Assembly: GCA_038527215.1 (NCBI GenBank)
Contig: JBCBGC010000099.1
Span: forward strand, 1-30,916
Direction of reading: 5' to 3'
DNA length: 30,916 nucleotides
Source: JAWPMV01 sp038527215
GTDB lineage: Bacteria; Bacteroidota; Bacteroidia; J057
In this document: one piece after another, positions 24,081 to 30,916 of the stretch
Position numbering within the stretch: position 1 is the stretch's first letter
Layout: each line of letters opens with the position of its first letter
Notes under the pieces: model-generated
What the model was told of the DNA's origin: nothing
What the model saw: the letters and a program-made list of their open reading frames with translations, nothing else
Databases searched by the model: none
Program-made: the position numbers and the translations under genes

Positions 24081-24178
24081 AAATGGAGATAAAAGCGACG
24101 ATATTCGAATTACTCTGAGGACTGTTCATTGTTAGGGAAAAGCTATGAACATCGGCCAGCCTTTTAGGCTGGCTTTTT
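24081..24178 (+). ncRNA. Possible small RNA between two terminators
   Basis: The HPt gene already has a terminator at 24036-24056, yet a second strong one ends at 24178. Between them lie a near-palindrome, TATCTCATTT/AAATGGAGATA (24069-24091), and a stem GTTCAT (24124-24129)/ATGAAC (24145-24150). TCATTTTG at 24073-24080 is one mismatch from TAnnTTTG, so a transcript might start near 24086 and run about 90 bases. No open frame of note. The boundaries are guesses. Confidence 0.25.
24155..24178 (+). terminator. Second plus-strand terminator downstream of the HPt gene
   Basis: GCCAGCC (24155-24161), loop TTTTA, GGCTGGC (24167-24173), then five T (24174-24178). Confidence 0.85.
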
Positions 24179-24186
24179 CCATTTAA

Positions 24187-24216
24187 AAAGGGGAGGCTAT
24201 GTATAACCTCCCCTTT
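24187..24216 (-). terminator. Terminator of the efflux operon
   Basis: AAAGGGGAGG (24187-24196) pairs perfectly with CCTCCCCTTT (24207-24216) around a 10-base loop. Read on the minus strand it follows the outer-membrane channel gene stop by about 20 bases and ends in a T-rich run. Confidence 0.8.
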
Positions 24217-24235
24217 CTTTATGCCATACTTTGGC

Positions 24236-25570
24236 TTATTCTTCCGTGGCAATCAGTTGCCCACTGAGCCGTAGAATTTCAATTTCATTGAGCTTGGCCG
24301 TAAAGCGAAGATCACTGATTCGGTCCTTAACCCGCTGCAAGTTCAGTTGCGCTTCTCGAAACTGCACATTGGTGGCTTGCCCCAATTTAAAGGCATCCTC
24401 GGTGCGCTTGAAGTTTTCCTCGGCTCGTTCCAGGCTTTTTCTTTCCAGATCATACTGACGCAAGGTGCTTTGATAGGTATAATAAGCGTTGGTCAGGTCC
24501 CGGTCCAGGTTTAATTCCGCTTCTGCCCGCTGATGCTGGGCGGTGAGCAAGCCCAACTGGGCATTTTGGACCGATACTTTGCGTTGGTTGGCCGAGAAGA
24601 TGGGAATGTTGATGCTGGCTCCCAGGGTAAGGCCAATATTCTGCTGACTCAGTAAGATACTACCCGGACCATTGTTGGCCTCCGTATAATTATACCCGGC
24701 GTTTACGCCGACGACCGGCATATAGCTGGCTTTCGCGACCTTGAGGTTGAGTGCGGCAATCTGCTGACTCTGACCGGCCAGGCGGACATTGACGTTGTTA
24801 CGCTGCGCAGTCTGGCGTATATCTTCCAGGCTGATCGCCCGGGAAAAAGATACTTCGCTACTCACCTCAAAGGCTTCATCCACCTCCCGCCCCATCAGGG
24901 CATTCAGGTTGCGCTTGGCGTTTTCCAGGTTAAAGAAAGCGACCGCCAGGCTGGAACTGTCCGTATTCAGGTCAACTTCCGCATTGAGGACGGCCAGTTT
25001 ATTCGCTCCACCAAAAGCCAGCTGATTTTTCGCCCTCTCCAGCCGGGCCCGGGAGATTTCGATACTTTCCCGGAGCGTCCGGTAGCTCTCAGCCAGGCGT
25101 GCAATGCTGTAATACAGGTTCCCTATTTGTGAGACGGTGGCCTCGATGACGGCCTGCGTCTGGGTTTCGCTCAATGAGGCAGATCGTTGCAACACACGAA
25201 AGGTATTGACATTCCCCAGTCCGTCAAAAACGGTATAATTCACATTTATACCAGCATTCAAGGAGTTGGACTCTACCCCGCGAGCATCTACCGGCTCAAT
25301 TGCCGGCGTGGCAAACTCCACTTTGGTGTTGTTGTTATTATAATTGGCGCCCGCTGAAGCAGCCACGGTAGGCAAAAGGCCCGCCGCGCCCCGATGGGCA
25401 TTATTGGCGGCAACCTGCGCATCGTTTTTGGCCACCAGAATCCCATAGTTTTGCTCCAGGGCCATGTTGATGGCATCGTCCAGCTTTAAGAGATCCTGTC
25501 CCTTCAGCGGGCCGAACAATCCCCCAAGTAAGAGGGGAAGCCATATATATCGTTTGATTTGGTTTGACAT
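24236..25570 (-). CDS. TolC-family outer-membrane efflux channel
   Basis: Outer-membrane exit duct of the tripartite pump. 444 residues from the ATG at 25570, with a signal peptide (YIWLPLLLGGLFGPLKG, before QD). The two OEP repeats each show long amphipathic helices, e.g. LDDAINMALEQNYGILVAKNDAQVAANN near the start and LKVAKASYMPVVGVNAGYNY opening the second repeat. The C-terminal helix contains FKLGQATNVQFREAQLNLQRVKDRI, a family hallmark. No lipobox cysteine. The start chosen lies one base after the RND pump stop; an upstream ATG at 25609 inside the pump gene would add 13 residues and spoil the signal peptide. It is the last gene of the operon. Confidence 0.9.
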   Translation of the reverse strand: MSNQIKRYIWLPLLLGGLFGPLKGQDLLKLDDAINMALEQNYGILVAKNDAQVAANNAHRGAAGLLPTVAASAGANYNNNNTKVEFATPAIEPVDARGVESNSLNAGINVNYTVFDGLGNVNTFRVLQRSASLSETQTQAVIEATVSQIGNLYYSIARLAESYRTLRESIEISRARLERAKNQLAFGGANKLAVLNAEVDLNTDSSSLAVAFFNLENAKRNLNALMGREVDEAFEVSSEVSFSRAISLEDIRQTAQRNNVNVRLAGQSQQIAALNLKVAKASYMPVVGVNAGYNYTEANNGPGSILLSQQNIGLTLGASINIPIFSANQRKVSVQNAQLGLLTAQHQRAEAELNLDRDLTNAYYTYQSTLRQYDLERKSLERAEENFKRTEDAFKLGQATNVQFREAQLNLQRVKDRISDLRFTAKLNEIEILRLSGQLIATEE

Positions 25571-25571
25571 G

Positions 25572-28500
25572 CTAACTAAATAATTGAGGAATCTGACTGA
25601 GCAGGACAAAAAAGGCTACAAAGCCAAAGGAAGTCACCATCCACATCCAAAAATGGTTGGTCCGCTTGCTATAAGCAGGTTCTACCATGACCGGTTCTAC
25701 CTTGGTTCCTTTCCAGAGCCAAATCACAAAGGATTTATACTGATTGAACATCACCAACATCACCGGCAGGGTAATCAAAATGACCAGGGTAGCGATGGCT
25801 AGACCAAAGGCCATGGAAATTGCCACAGGAATCAGAAACTGGGCCTGGAAACTTTTCTCAAAAATAAGGGGAGCAAGTCCTGCGATAGTCGTAAGCGAGG
25901 TAAGGAAAATCGGACGGAAGCGGGAAAGACTGGCTTCATACAGGGCTTCCTTAAAAGGTTCTCCCTCTCGCACACGTTGATTGAAGGCGTTAATCAGGAC
26001 CAACGCATCGTTGACCATGACCCCAACCAGGGCAAAAATCCCCAGCGCGGAAAGCATACTGATGGGTTTGTCCATGATACCATGTCCGATGATCACGCCG
26101 ATCAGTCCAAAGGGCAAGGTCAGGCCCACGGCCAGGGTTTGGGACCAGGAGCGGAAGGTGATGATGATGATGGTCATGATCAACAAGAGGGCAATCGGCA
26201 ACACCGCCGTCCCCGACTCGGCAGTCTCCGCCGATTCGCGTACCTGTCCTTCCATGGAGTATCTCACACTCGGGTATTTGGCCAGGATAGGGGGGAGGAT
26301 TTCGTTCTCCACGCGGCCGTTGGCGTCGGTGCTTGATACGTCATCCGTCGCCAAATCCGCTGAAAGGCGAATTTCTCGCTCTGTATCCAGGTGGTTGATC
26401 GCAATGATCCCCCGGCTGAAATCCATATCCACCAATTCTTTGAGGGGATAAGCAGAGCCATCAGCCGTACGGATGCGCATCTCTTCGAGCTTGCCTACGG
26501 AAGATCGGTCTTCCTTGGCATAGCGTACCCAGACTTTCACTTCATCAGTACCTCGCTGCAGCCGCTGGACTTCCGCCCCAAAGAATCCCTGCCGGATCTG
26601 GGCAATGATAAACTGTGGGGTGAGGCCCAGGAGATAGGCTTTTTCCTTCAACTCAATGTTGATCTCCCGCAGCCCTATCTGATTATTGTCTTTGATATTC
26701 CGCAGTTCTGTCATGCCTTCCATGGCCTCTTTGAACTCGTTGCTGGCCTGGGTAAGTTCCTGCAAATCCGAGCCTCGGAGTGAAACACTCACCGCGTCTC
26801 CAAAAGGACCTGTGATGGAATAACTGACCAGGTCAGCCCCGAAGATGGTGCCCGTCTCTTTGCGGAACTCTTCGGCAATTTCTGAAGAGGTGATCAGGCG
26901 TTTTTCTGAGTCTCCCAGGTTGATGAGCAGGGAACCAACATTGGCTCCTCCACTGGCCTGCGTAGCTGCATCTCCGCCAGCCCCAATGCCGGCCCCGCTT
27001 CCGCCCAGGTTTTTACTGACGATGGTAACGGCATCTAATCCACTCGAGACTTCTGATTTGTACCACTCGTTGACTCGCCAGACAGCCTCTTCCATTTGGT
27101 CTAGCCCTTGCCGGGTGACCGACTCTGGAGTTCCAGCCGGGAATTTGAGGTTGGCCGTGATAAAGTCAGCTTCTATACTGGGAAAAAAGGTCGTTTTGAC
27201 AAAGCCTCCGGGAATCAGGGCAAAGGTCATCAGTAAGACCCCGACAGGAATGGCAAATCCCAACAGCGTGTGTTTCATGAAAAACCGAAGCACCGGCGCA
27301 TAAAGTCGGGTTTTCATCCAGTCCATCAGGTCCCACATCGCTTGTTGCATGCGATCAAATCCGCGAGAAAAGGCGTTTTGAGGTTGGGCATCTTTTTCTT
27401 CCTGAGAAGCGAGGGCTTTAGAATGCGCGACGTGAGCGGGCAGGACAAAAGCACCTTCCAGCAAGGAGAAAAACAGGGTAAAGATCACCACGATGGCCAT
27501 TTCGCTAAAGAAGGCTCCTACCGTTCCACTGATAAACAAAAAGCTACCAAAGGCGATAATGGTGGTCAAAATAGCGCCCGTTACAGCCGGTAGTACCTCC
27601 ATGGTGCCATCCAAGGCTGCCTGGAAACGGGGTTTGCCCATTTCATAATGCCGGTAAATGTTTTCACTGATCACAATCCCGTCATCTACCAGAATACCGA
27701 TCACCAGAATCATCCCGAACAGGGACATAATATTGATACTGACACCGGCTACGGTAGCTAGCATGGCCATCCCCATAAAGGAGATCGGAATGGCCAGGGC
27801 CACCCAGAAGGCCAGCCTGATTTGCAAAAAGAGGGCCAGGATGATGAGGACCAGGACAAATCCGATCACGCCATTATTGGTCAGGAGATCGATACGTTGT
27901 TGCAGGGTTACAGAAGCATCATTGATGACGGTAGCTTGTATGACCTCGTTTTCTTCGTTGTAAGCCGCGATATACTCACCCACTTCTTCTGAAATCACCA
28001 GCAAACTTTCGTCGGTGGTATTGCTTACGTCAATGAAAACGGCAGGATTGCCGTTCAGGTAGACCCGGTTGGTGGTTTCGGCCCACTTATCTTCCACCGT
28101 GGCTACCTCGGCTAGCAAAACTTTCCGCCCATCCTGGCTGGTAGCAATCACCAGATCCTCCAGGTCTTTGGCGTAGTATACTTTGTTATTGGCCCGGATC
28201 AACAGTTCTTCGGTGCTACCTTTGATGGAGCCTCCGGAAATCTCAATATTCGCTTGTTGAATGGCCCGGACTACCTGATCAAAAGTCAGGTTGAAACGAC
28301 GCAAATCATTCTCCCGAACCGAAACGGCGAGTTCCTCTTCCGGAAAGCCACTCAGCCCTACCTTGGAGATATTTTCACTGGCCAGGAGATCATCTTCTAC
28401 TTTTCGGGCAAAACGTTTGAGCGTAGCCAGGTCTGTATCGCCCGAGAGTGCAAAATTGATGGCGTTAGTGAGCACCTCCTGTTTTCCTATCACGGCTGGT

Positions 28501-28871
28501 TCCATTCCCACCGGGAAAGAGTTGATCTGATCTACCGCATTTTTGACATCAGCCAGGATCTCATCAATGTCGTAGCCATCTTTTAGGTTTACGATCACAC
28601 TGCCACTGTTTTCCCGGGACACGGAGGTAATCCGTTTGATACCGGACAACCCGCTCAGTTTGTCCTCTATTTTCACAATCACTCCTTCCTCTACCTCTTC
28701 CGGAGAGGCACCAGGGAAGACAATATTCACCGAGATGACTTTCACATCTATTTCCGGGAAAAAGGTACTTCTCAGACTACTTACCCCAAAGAATCCGAAC
28801 AAGAGGATGAGAATGACCAATACATCCGCGGAAATGGGGAAGCGAACAAAATATCCGATTATGTTTTTCAT
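25572..28871 (-). CDS. RND-family efflux pump, AcrB/MexB-like
   Basis: Inner-membrane proton-driven exporter of drugs or other amphiphiles, 1099 residues, a slightly long but complete member. It has the two-fold RND layout: N-terminal helix (about 13-33), periplasmic porter loop (40-330), helices 2-6 (about 335-480), helix 7 near 540, second porter loop (to about 880), and helices 8-12 at the end. Proton-relay aspartates D396-D397 lie in ILVDDGIVISEN. The second relay segment reads VMVNDALVLINAF, so the lysine seen in AcrB is Asn here, as in many AcrB relatives outside the HAE1 core. Residues 475-515 form a long cytoplasmic linker. It starts 15 bases after the membrane-fusion gene. Confidence 0.95.
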   Translation of the reverse strand: MKNIIGYFVRFPISADVLVILILLFGFFGVSSLRSTFFPEIDVKVISVNIVFPGASPEEVEEGVIVKIEDKLSGLSGIKRITSVSRENSGSVIVNLKDGYDIDEILADVKNAVDQINSFPVGMEPAVIGKQEVLTNAINFALSGDTDLATLKRFARKVEDDLLASENISKVGLSGFPEEELAVSVRENDLRRFNLTFDQVVRAIQQANIEISGGSIKGSTEELLIRANNKVYYAKDLEDLVIATSQDGRKVLLAEVATVEDKWAETTNRVYLNGNPAVFIDVSNTTDESLLVISEEVGEYIAAYNEENEVIQATVINDASVTLQQRIDLLTNNGVIGFVLVLIILALFLQIRLAFWVALAIPISFMGMAMLATVAGVSINIMSLFGMILVIGILVDDGIVISENIYRHYEMGKPRFQAALDGTMEVLPAVTGAILTTIIAFGSFLFISGTVGAFFSEMAIVVIFTLFFSLLEGAFVLPAHVAHSKALASQEEKDAQPQNAFSRGFDRMQQAMWDLMDWMKTRLYAPVLRFFMKHTLLGFAIPVGVLLMTFALIPGGFVKTTFFPSIEADFITANLKFPAGTPESVTRQGLDQMEEAVWRVNEWYKSEVSSGLDAVTIVSKNLGGSGAGIGAGGDAATQASGGANVGSLLINLGDSEKRLITSSEIAEEFRKETGTIFGADLVSYSITGPFGDAVSVSLRGSDLQELTQASNEFKEAMEGMTELRNIKDNNQIGLREINIELKEKAYLLGLTPQFIIAQIRQGFFGAEVQRLQRGTDEVKVWVRYAKEDRSSVGKLEEMRIRTADGSAYPLKELVDMDFSRGIIAINHLDTEREIRLSADLATDDVSSTDANGRVENEILPPILAKYPSVRYSMEGQVRESAETAESGTAVLPIALLLIMTIIIITFRSWSQTLAVGLTLPFGLIGVIIGHGIMDKPISMLSALGIFALVGVMVNDALVLINAFNQRVREGEPFKEALYEASLSRFRPIFLTSLTTIAGLAPLIFEKSFQAQFLIPVAISMAFGLAIATLVILITLPVMLVMFNQYKSFVIWLWKGTKVEPVMVEPAYSKRTNHFWMWMVTSFGFVAFFVLLSQIPQLFS

Positions 28872-28886
28872 TCGAACTGTTTCTGA

Positions 28887-29993
28887 TTAATAGGTTTCGA
28901 CCTCCATTCCTTCATAGCCACCGGCTACCACTTCATTGAGAAGGACGGCAGCCTCTGGTAAGCCTTTGACAATTGCTGATTGGGTGGTCAGGTGGACCGG
29001 TTCCACTTCAGCGAGTTTCAGCGCATTGTTTTCTACCAAAAAGACCTGGTTTTGATTGACCAGTAAGTTCCGGGAAATCTCAAAGGCCTCGGGTACACTA
29101 CGGCCCTTTACTTCGCCAGATACATACATACCTTCTTTGAGTCCCTTGCCGCTGGTTGAAATGAAAACCTTAATGGTTTGGGTGGCAGGATCTACGACCC
29201 GACTGATGCGGGAAACCGTGCCTTTCCAGGATTGGTCTGAATTATCAGAAAAAAGCTCTACCTTGTTTCCCACCTGGATAAGGTCGATATCGGCTTCATT
29301 TACCGCGGCCTCCATATCGAATGACCAGGCATTCATAAAATCCCCCATTTTTTGACCGGCGCGAACCAGGGTTCCTTCGGTAATGTTGGTGCCAGAGAGC
29401 ACGCCATTGAAAGGCGCCATCAGATGGTACTTCTCCATCCGTTTTTCCTGGCTTTGTATGGAGTAATACAGATTATAGAGGTTTCGCGCGGAAATGAAAT
29501 ACTTCTCCTGATCTGAAATGGGATCGGGTAGGGGAGGCAGTTTGGCATTCACGTCCATGCCTTGCAGGTAACTCTCCCAGGCAGGAAAACTACGGGGATA
29601 GTCTGTCTTCAAATCAGGCAGCATCAACGTAATCTGATTCATCAGGCCACTTTTCTGAGCCAGCAAATTCAACGTCTGCTCCTCATTGTCAATCTTAGCC
29701 AGGGTTTGCCCTTTCTGAAAATAGTTCCCTTCCTTGAAGCGATTTCCATTGGGCAGTAAGGTGCCCCCTACTTCCGCAAAGACCTCCACTTTCTGACGCG
29801 CCTGTAAACGGCCGGTAATTTCGAGGCTGGTAACCAGGGCGCCATTTTTGACGAGTTGGGTTTTGACCTGTTTAACCACTTTTTCCACTTCCTTTTGTTC
29901 GGCGGGTGGTTTCATACCACTAATGGCTGAAGAGCCCAGGGCAGCCAGGATAACGAATCCAATAGCTAGTCCCACCGTGAGTGTTCTATTCAT
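28887..29993 (-). CDS. RND efflux membrane-fusion protein (HlyD/AcrA-like)
   Basis: Periplasmic adaptor joining pump and outer-membrane channel, 368 residues. It starts with a hydrophobic segment (LTVGLAIGFVILAALGSS) acting as signal or anchor, with no lipobox. The first lipoyl half (VEVFAEVGGTLLPNGNRFKEGNYFQKGQTLAKID, about 69-102), an alpha-helical hairpin interrupted by a Pro-rich insert (about 108-195), the second lipoyl half (YHLMAPFNGVLSGTNITEGTLV), the beta-barrel (MEAAVNEADIDLIQVGNKVELF) and the membrane-proximal domain are all visible. The hairpin insert PLPDPISDQEKY is unusual for AcrA and suggests a small structural variation. It begins 52 bases after the MarR stop and belongs to the same operon. 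Confidence 0.93.
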   Translation of the reverse strand: MNRTLTVGLAIGFVILAALGSSAISGMKPPAEQKEVEKVVKQVKTQLVKNGALVTSLEITGRLQARQKVEVFAEVGGTLLPNGNRFKEGNYFQKGQTLAKIDNEEQTLNLLAQKSGLMNQITLMLPDLKTDYPRSFPAWESYLQGMDVNAKLPPLPDPISDQEKYFISARNLYNLYYSIQSQEKRMEKYHLMAPFNGVLSGTNITEGTLVRAGQKMGDFMNAWSFDMEAAVNEADIDLIQVGNKVELFSDNSDQSWKGTVSRISRVVDPATQTIKVFISTSGKGLKEGMYVSGEVKGRSVPEAFEISRNLLVNQNQVFLVENNALKLAEVEPVHLTTQSAIVKGLPEAAVLLNEVVAGGYEGMEVETY

Positions 29994-30045
29994 GAGATAT
30001 AGGGTTTTTTAGATATGATTTCAAATGTAATGGTTTCTATTGCTA

Positions 30046-30516
30046 CTAGTTTTCAGCGAATTCTTCCAGGATTTCCTCATCCGCCAGGTTTAGAAAGACC
30101 TGATGCAATACCTGCTTACAGGTAGCCAAATCTTCAGCTGATACGCCCTCCGTGGCTTCGGCTAAGGTGCCTTCCATCAATTCACCCAACTCCTCTTGCA
30201 TGGATTTGCCCTTGTGCGTTAGGTAGATAAGTTTGTTCCGGCGATCTTGCTTGTCAGGAACCCGGAGAACATAATTTTCCTTTTCTAATCCATCAATGAT
30301 CCGGGTGATCATGGTTTTATTGCGGCCTGCATACTCACAGAGCTTTTTCTGGTTTTGACCGTCTTTTTTCCATAAATGCACCATGATGATCCAATGATGC
30401 AGGGTCATATCATAACCTGCTCGCATCAGATTACGGTTAATCCGCTTCTCCAATACACGGCTGGCTTTTCCGATATACGGCCCTAAAGAATTCTCTAAGT
30501 GAGGCGTCAAAGGCAT
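30046..30516 (-). CDS. MarR-family transcriptional regulator of the efflux operon
   Basis: A 156-residue winged-helix regulator. Helix-turn-helix at about 55-85 (QKKLCEYAGRNKTMITRIIDGLEKENYV) followed by the wing, with the MarR signature DKQDRRNKLIYLT. N- and C-terminal helices form the dimer interface. No redox-sensing cysteine pair is evident. I took the ATG at 30516; upstream in-frame frames depend on a TTG at 30549, inside the probable promoter. It is the first gene of the MarR, adaptor, pump, channel run, with an operator-like palindrome directly in front, so ligand-relieved autorepression is the likely mode of control. Confidence 0.92.
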   Translation of the reverse strand: MPLTPHLENSLGPYIGKASRVLEKRINRNLMRAGYDMTLHHWIIMVHLWKKDGQNQKKLCEYAGRNKTMITRIIDGLEKENYVLRVPDKQDRRNKLIYLTHKGKSMQEELGELMEGTLAEATEGVSAEDLATCKQVLHQVFLNLADEEILEEFAEN

Positions 30517-30526
30517 AAGGATAAAA

Positions 30527-30540
30527 GTTTCATGTGAAAC
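30527..30540. promoter_or_regulatory. Probable MarR operator
   Basis: GTTTCATGTGAAAC: perfect 6-bp arms around TG. It lies 7 bases downstream of the -7 box on the minus strand, i.e. over the expected transcription start, and 10 bases before the MarR start codon. Confidence 0.6.
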
Positions 30541-30546
30541 TAACGG

Positions 30547-30576
30547 CAAATCTAATAGAAATGTTTACAAGGTCAA
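30547..30576 (-). promoter_or_regulatory. Promoter of the MarR/efflux operon
   Basis: On the minus strand TTG (30576-30574), 19 bases, then TAGATTTG (30554-30547): an exact fit to TTG-N17-23-TAnnTTTG. Transcription would start near 30541, beside the palindrome. Confidence 0.7.
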
Positions 30577-30762
30577 GAAAAAAAATGTTCAAACGCTATA
30601 TTTAGGGATGAGAGACAAGATAAGGCCTGTCAAATGCAGCCCTTGCTCCAGGAAAGGGGTCAGTCAGGGAGAAGAATTCGTCGAAATGGTATGAGATTTC
30701 ATCCCACTTTCTCTAATAGCTTCTATTTGCAGAGGAACGTTATGCATTGGCAGAGAAAGCCA

Positions 30763-30792
30763 TTTTGCCCCTTCAATTAATCCATAAATTTC
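30763..30792 (+). promoter_or_regulatory. Promoter candidate for the gene at 30820
   Basis: TTTTG at 30763-30767, 17 bases, then TAAATTTC at 30785-30792, one mismatch from TAnnTTTG. The rest of the 303-base spacer 30517-30819 shows nothing further that I can support. Confidence 0.45.
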
Positions 30793-30819
30793 GCCTAGCC
30801 ACAAGTTATTCCTGATTCT

Positions 30820-30916
30820 ATGCGATCCCTCCATGTACCCCTATCCTTCCTTCTGATGCTGATCCTGGCTTTCCCGGCCTCCTTACAAGCTCAGAAGCGA
30901 CCTGGCTTTTTCCTGG
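30820..30916 (+). CDS. Exported protein, N-terminal fragment (cut by window edge)
   Basis: ATG at 30820 opens a frame that runs off the right edge. The 32 visible residues are a typical Sec signal peptide: MRSLHVPLSFLLMLILAFPA followed by SLQAQKRPG, with cleavage expected after QAQ or QA. Nothing of the mature domain is visible, so its function cannot be called. Confidence 0.7.
   Translation, partial: MRSLHVPLSFLLMLILAFPASLQAQKRPGFFL

Noticed and set aside
25977..26451. Long plus-strand open frames across the RND pump gene
   Set aside because: Overlapping frames rich in His, Asp and Gly or Met and Thr, antisense to a clear pump; no start context or homology.
28000..28871. Heavy-metal (CusA-type) specificity for the RND pump because a metal transporter is in the window
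   Set aside because: The relay and porter segments look AcrB-like, the metal operon is 11 kb away, and the operon has a MarR rather than a metal sensor.
30608..30694. A 28-codon plus-strand frame in the spacer before 30820
   Set aside because: Short, no recognisable signal or conserved motif, no promoter match immediately upstream.

Overview
The window looks like a chromosomal segment of a Bacteroidota bacterium, most likely of the Saprospirales/Saprospiraceae (Lewinella-like). The evidence is a C-terminal type IX secretion sorting domain, a BatA-type membrane/von Willebrand protein, a 73-residue DUF2795-type protein, a DUF2452-type protein, and several promoter candidates fitting the Bacteroidota pattern TTG-N17-23-TAnnTTTG rather than a sigma-70 -35/-10 pair. 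The family-level assignment is inference. I saw no tRNA, rRNA, insertion sequence, phage gene or CRISPR array.

Left part (1-5111, minus strand): a compact run reading batA-like, dihydroorotase-like, lpxD, lpxC, the last running off the left edge. The lpxD/lpxC pair serves lipid A synthesis. The dihydroorotase homologue has lost essentially all the zinc-ligand and catalytic residues of its family and is probably a pseudoenzyme. From 5112 to 10363 come a divergent promoter region, the DUF2795-type gene, a bidirectional terminator, meaB plus a lipoprotein gene (minus), a small membrane protein gene, a 463-base AT-rich spacer with DnaA-box-like sites, dnaA, and a 56-residue lipoprotein gene.

Centre (10476-13501): the most interesting locus. 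A whole ABC-type Mn/Zn/Fe uptake system and its apparent regulator are packed into two genes. The first encodes a secreted metal-binding protein joined by one transmembrane helix to the cytoplasmic ATPase. The second encodes the permease joined to a DtxR/MntR-like DNA-binding and metal-sensing domain. The second fusion has the architecture of chlamydial YtgCR, whose repressor part is released by cleavage; combined with the first fusion it gives an unusually condensed import-and-sense system.

From 13632 to 24033: an M14-family secreted peptidase, a hybrid histidine kinase with receiver, a T9SS-exported repeat protein, three conserved proteins without clear function on the minus strand, a divergent pair made of an XRE-S24 (LexA/CI-like) regulator and a stand-alone HPt phosphotransfer protein, then a cluster of three hairpins that may include a small RNA.

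Right part (24236-30516, minus strand): a complete tripartite RND efflux operon (MarR regulator, membrane-fusion protein, RND pump, TolC-type outer-membrane channel) with a clear promoter and a 14-bp palindrome at the probable transcription start. A new gene with a signal peptide starts divergently at 30820 and is cut by the right edge.
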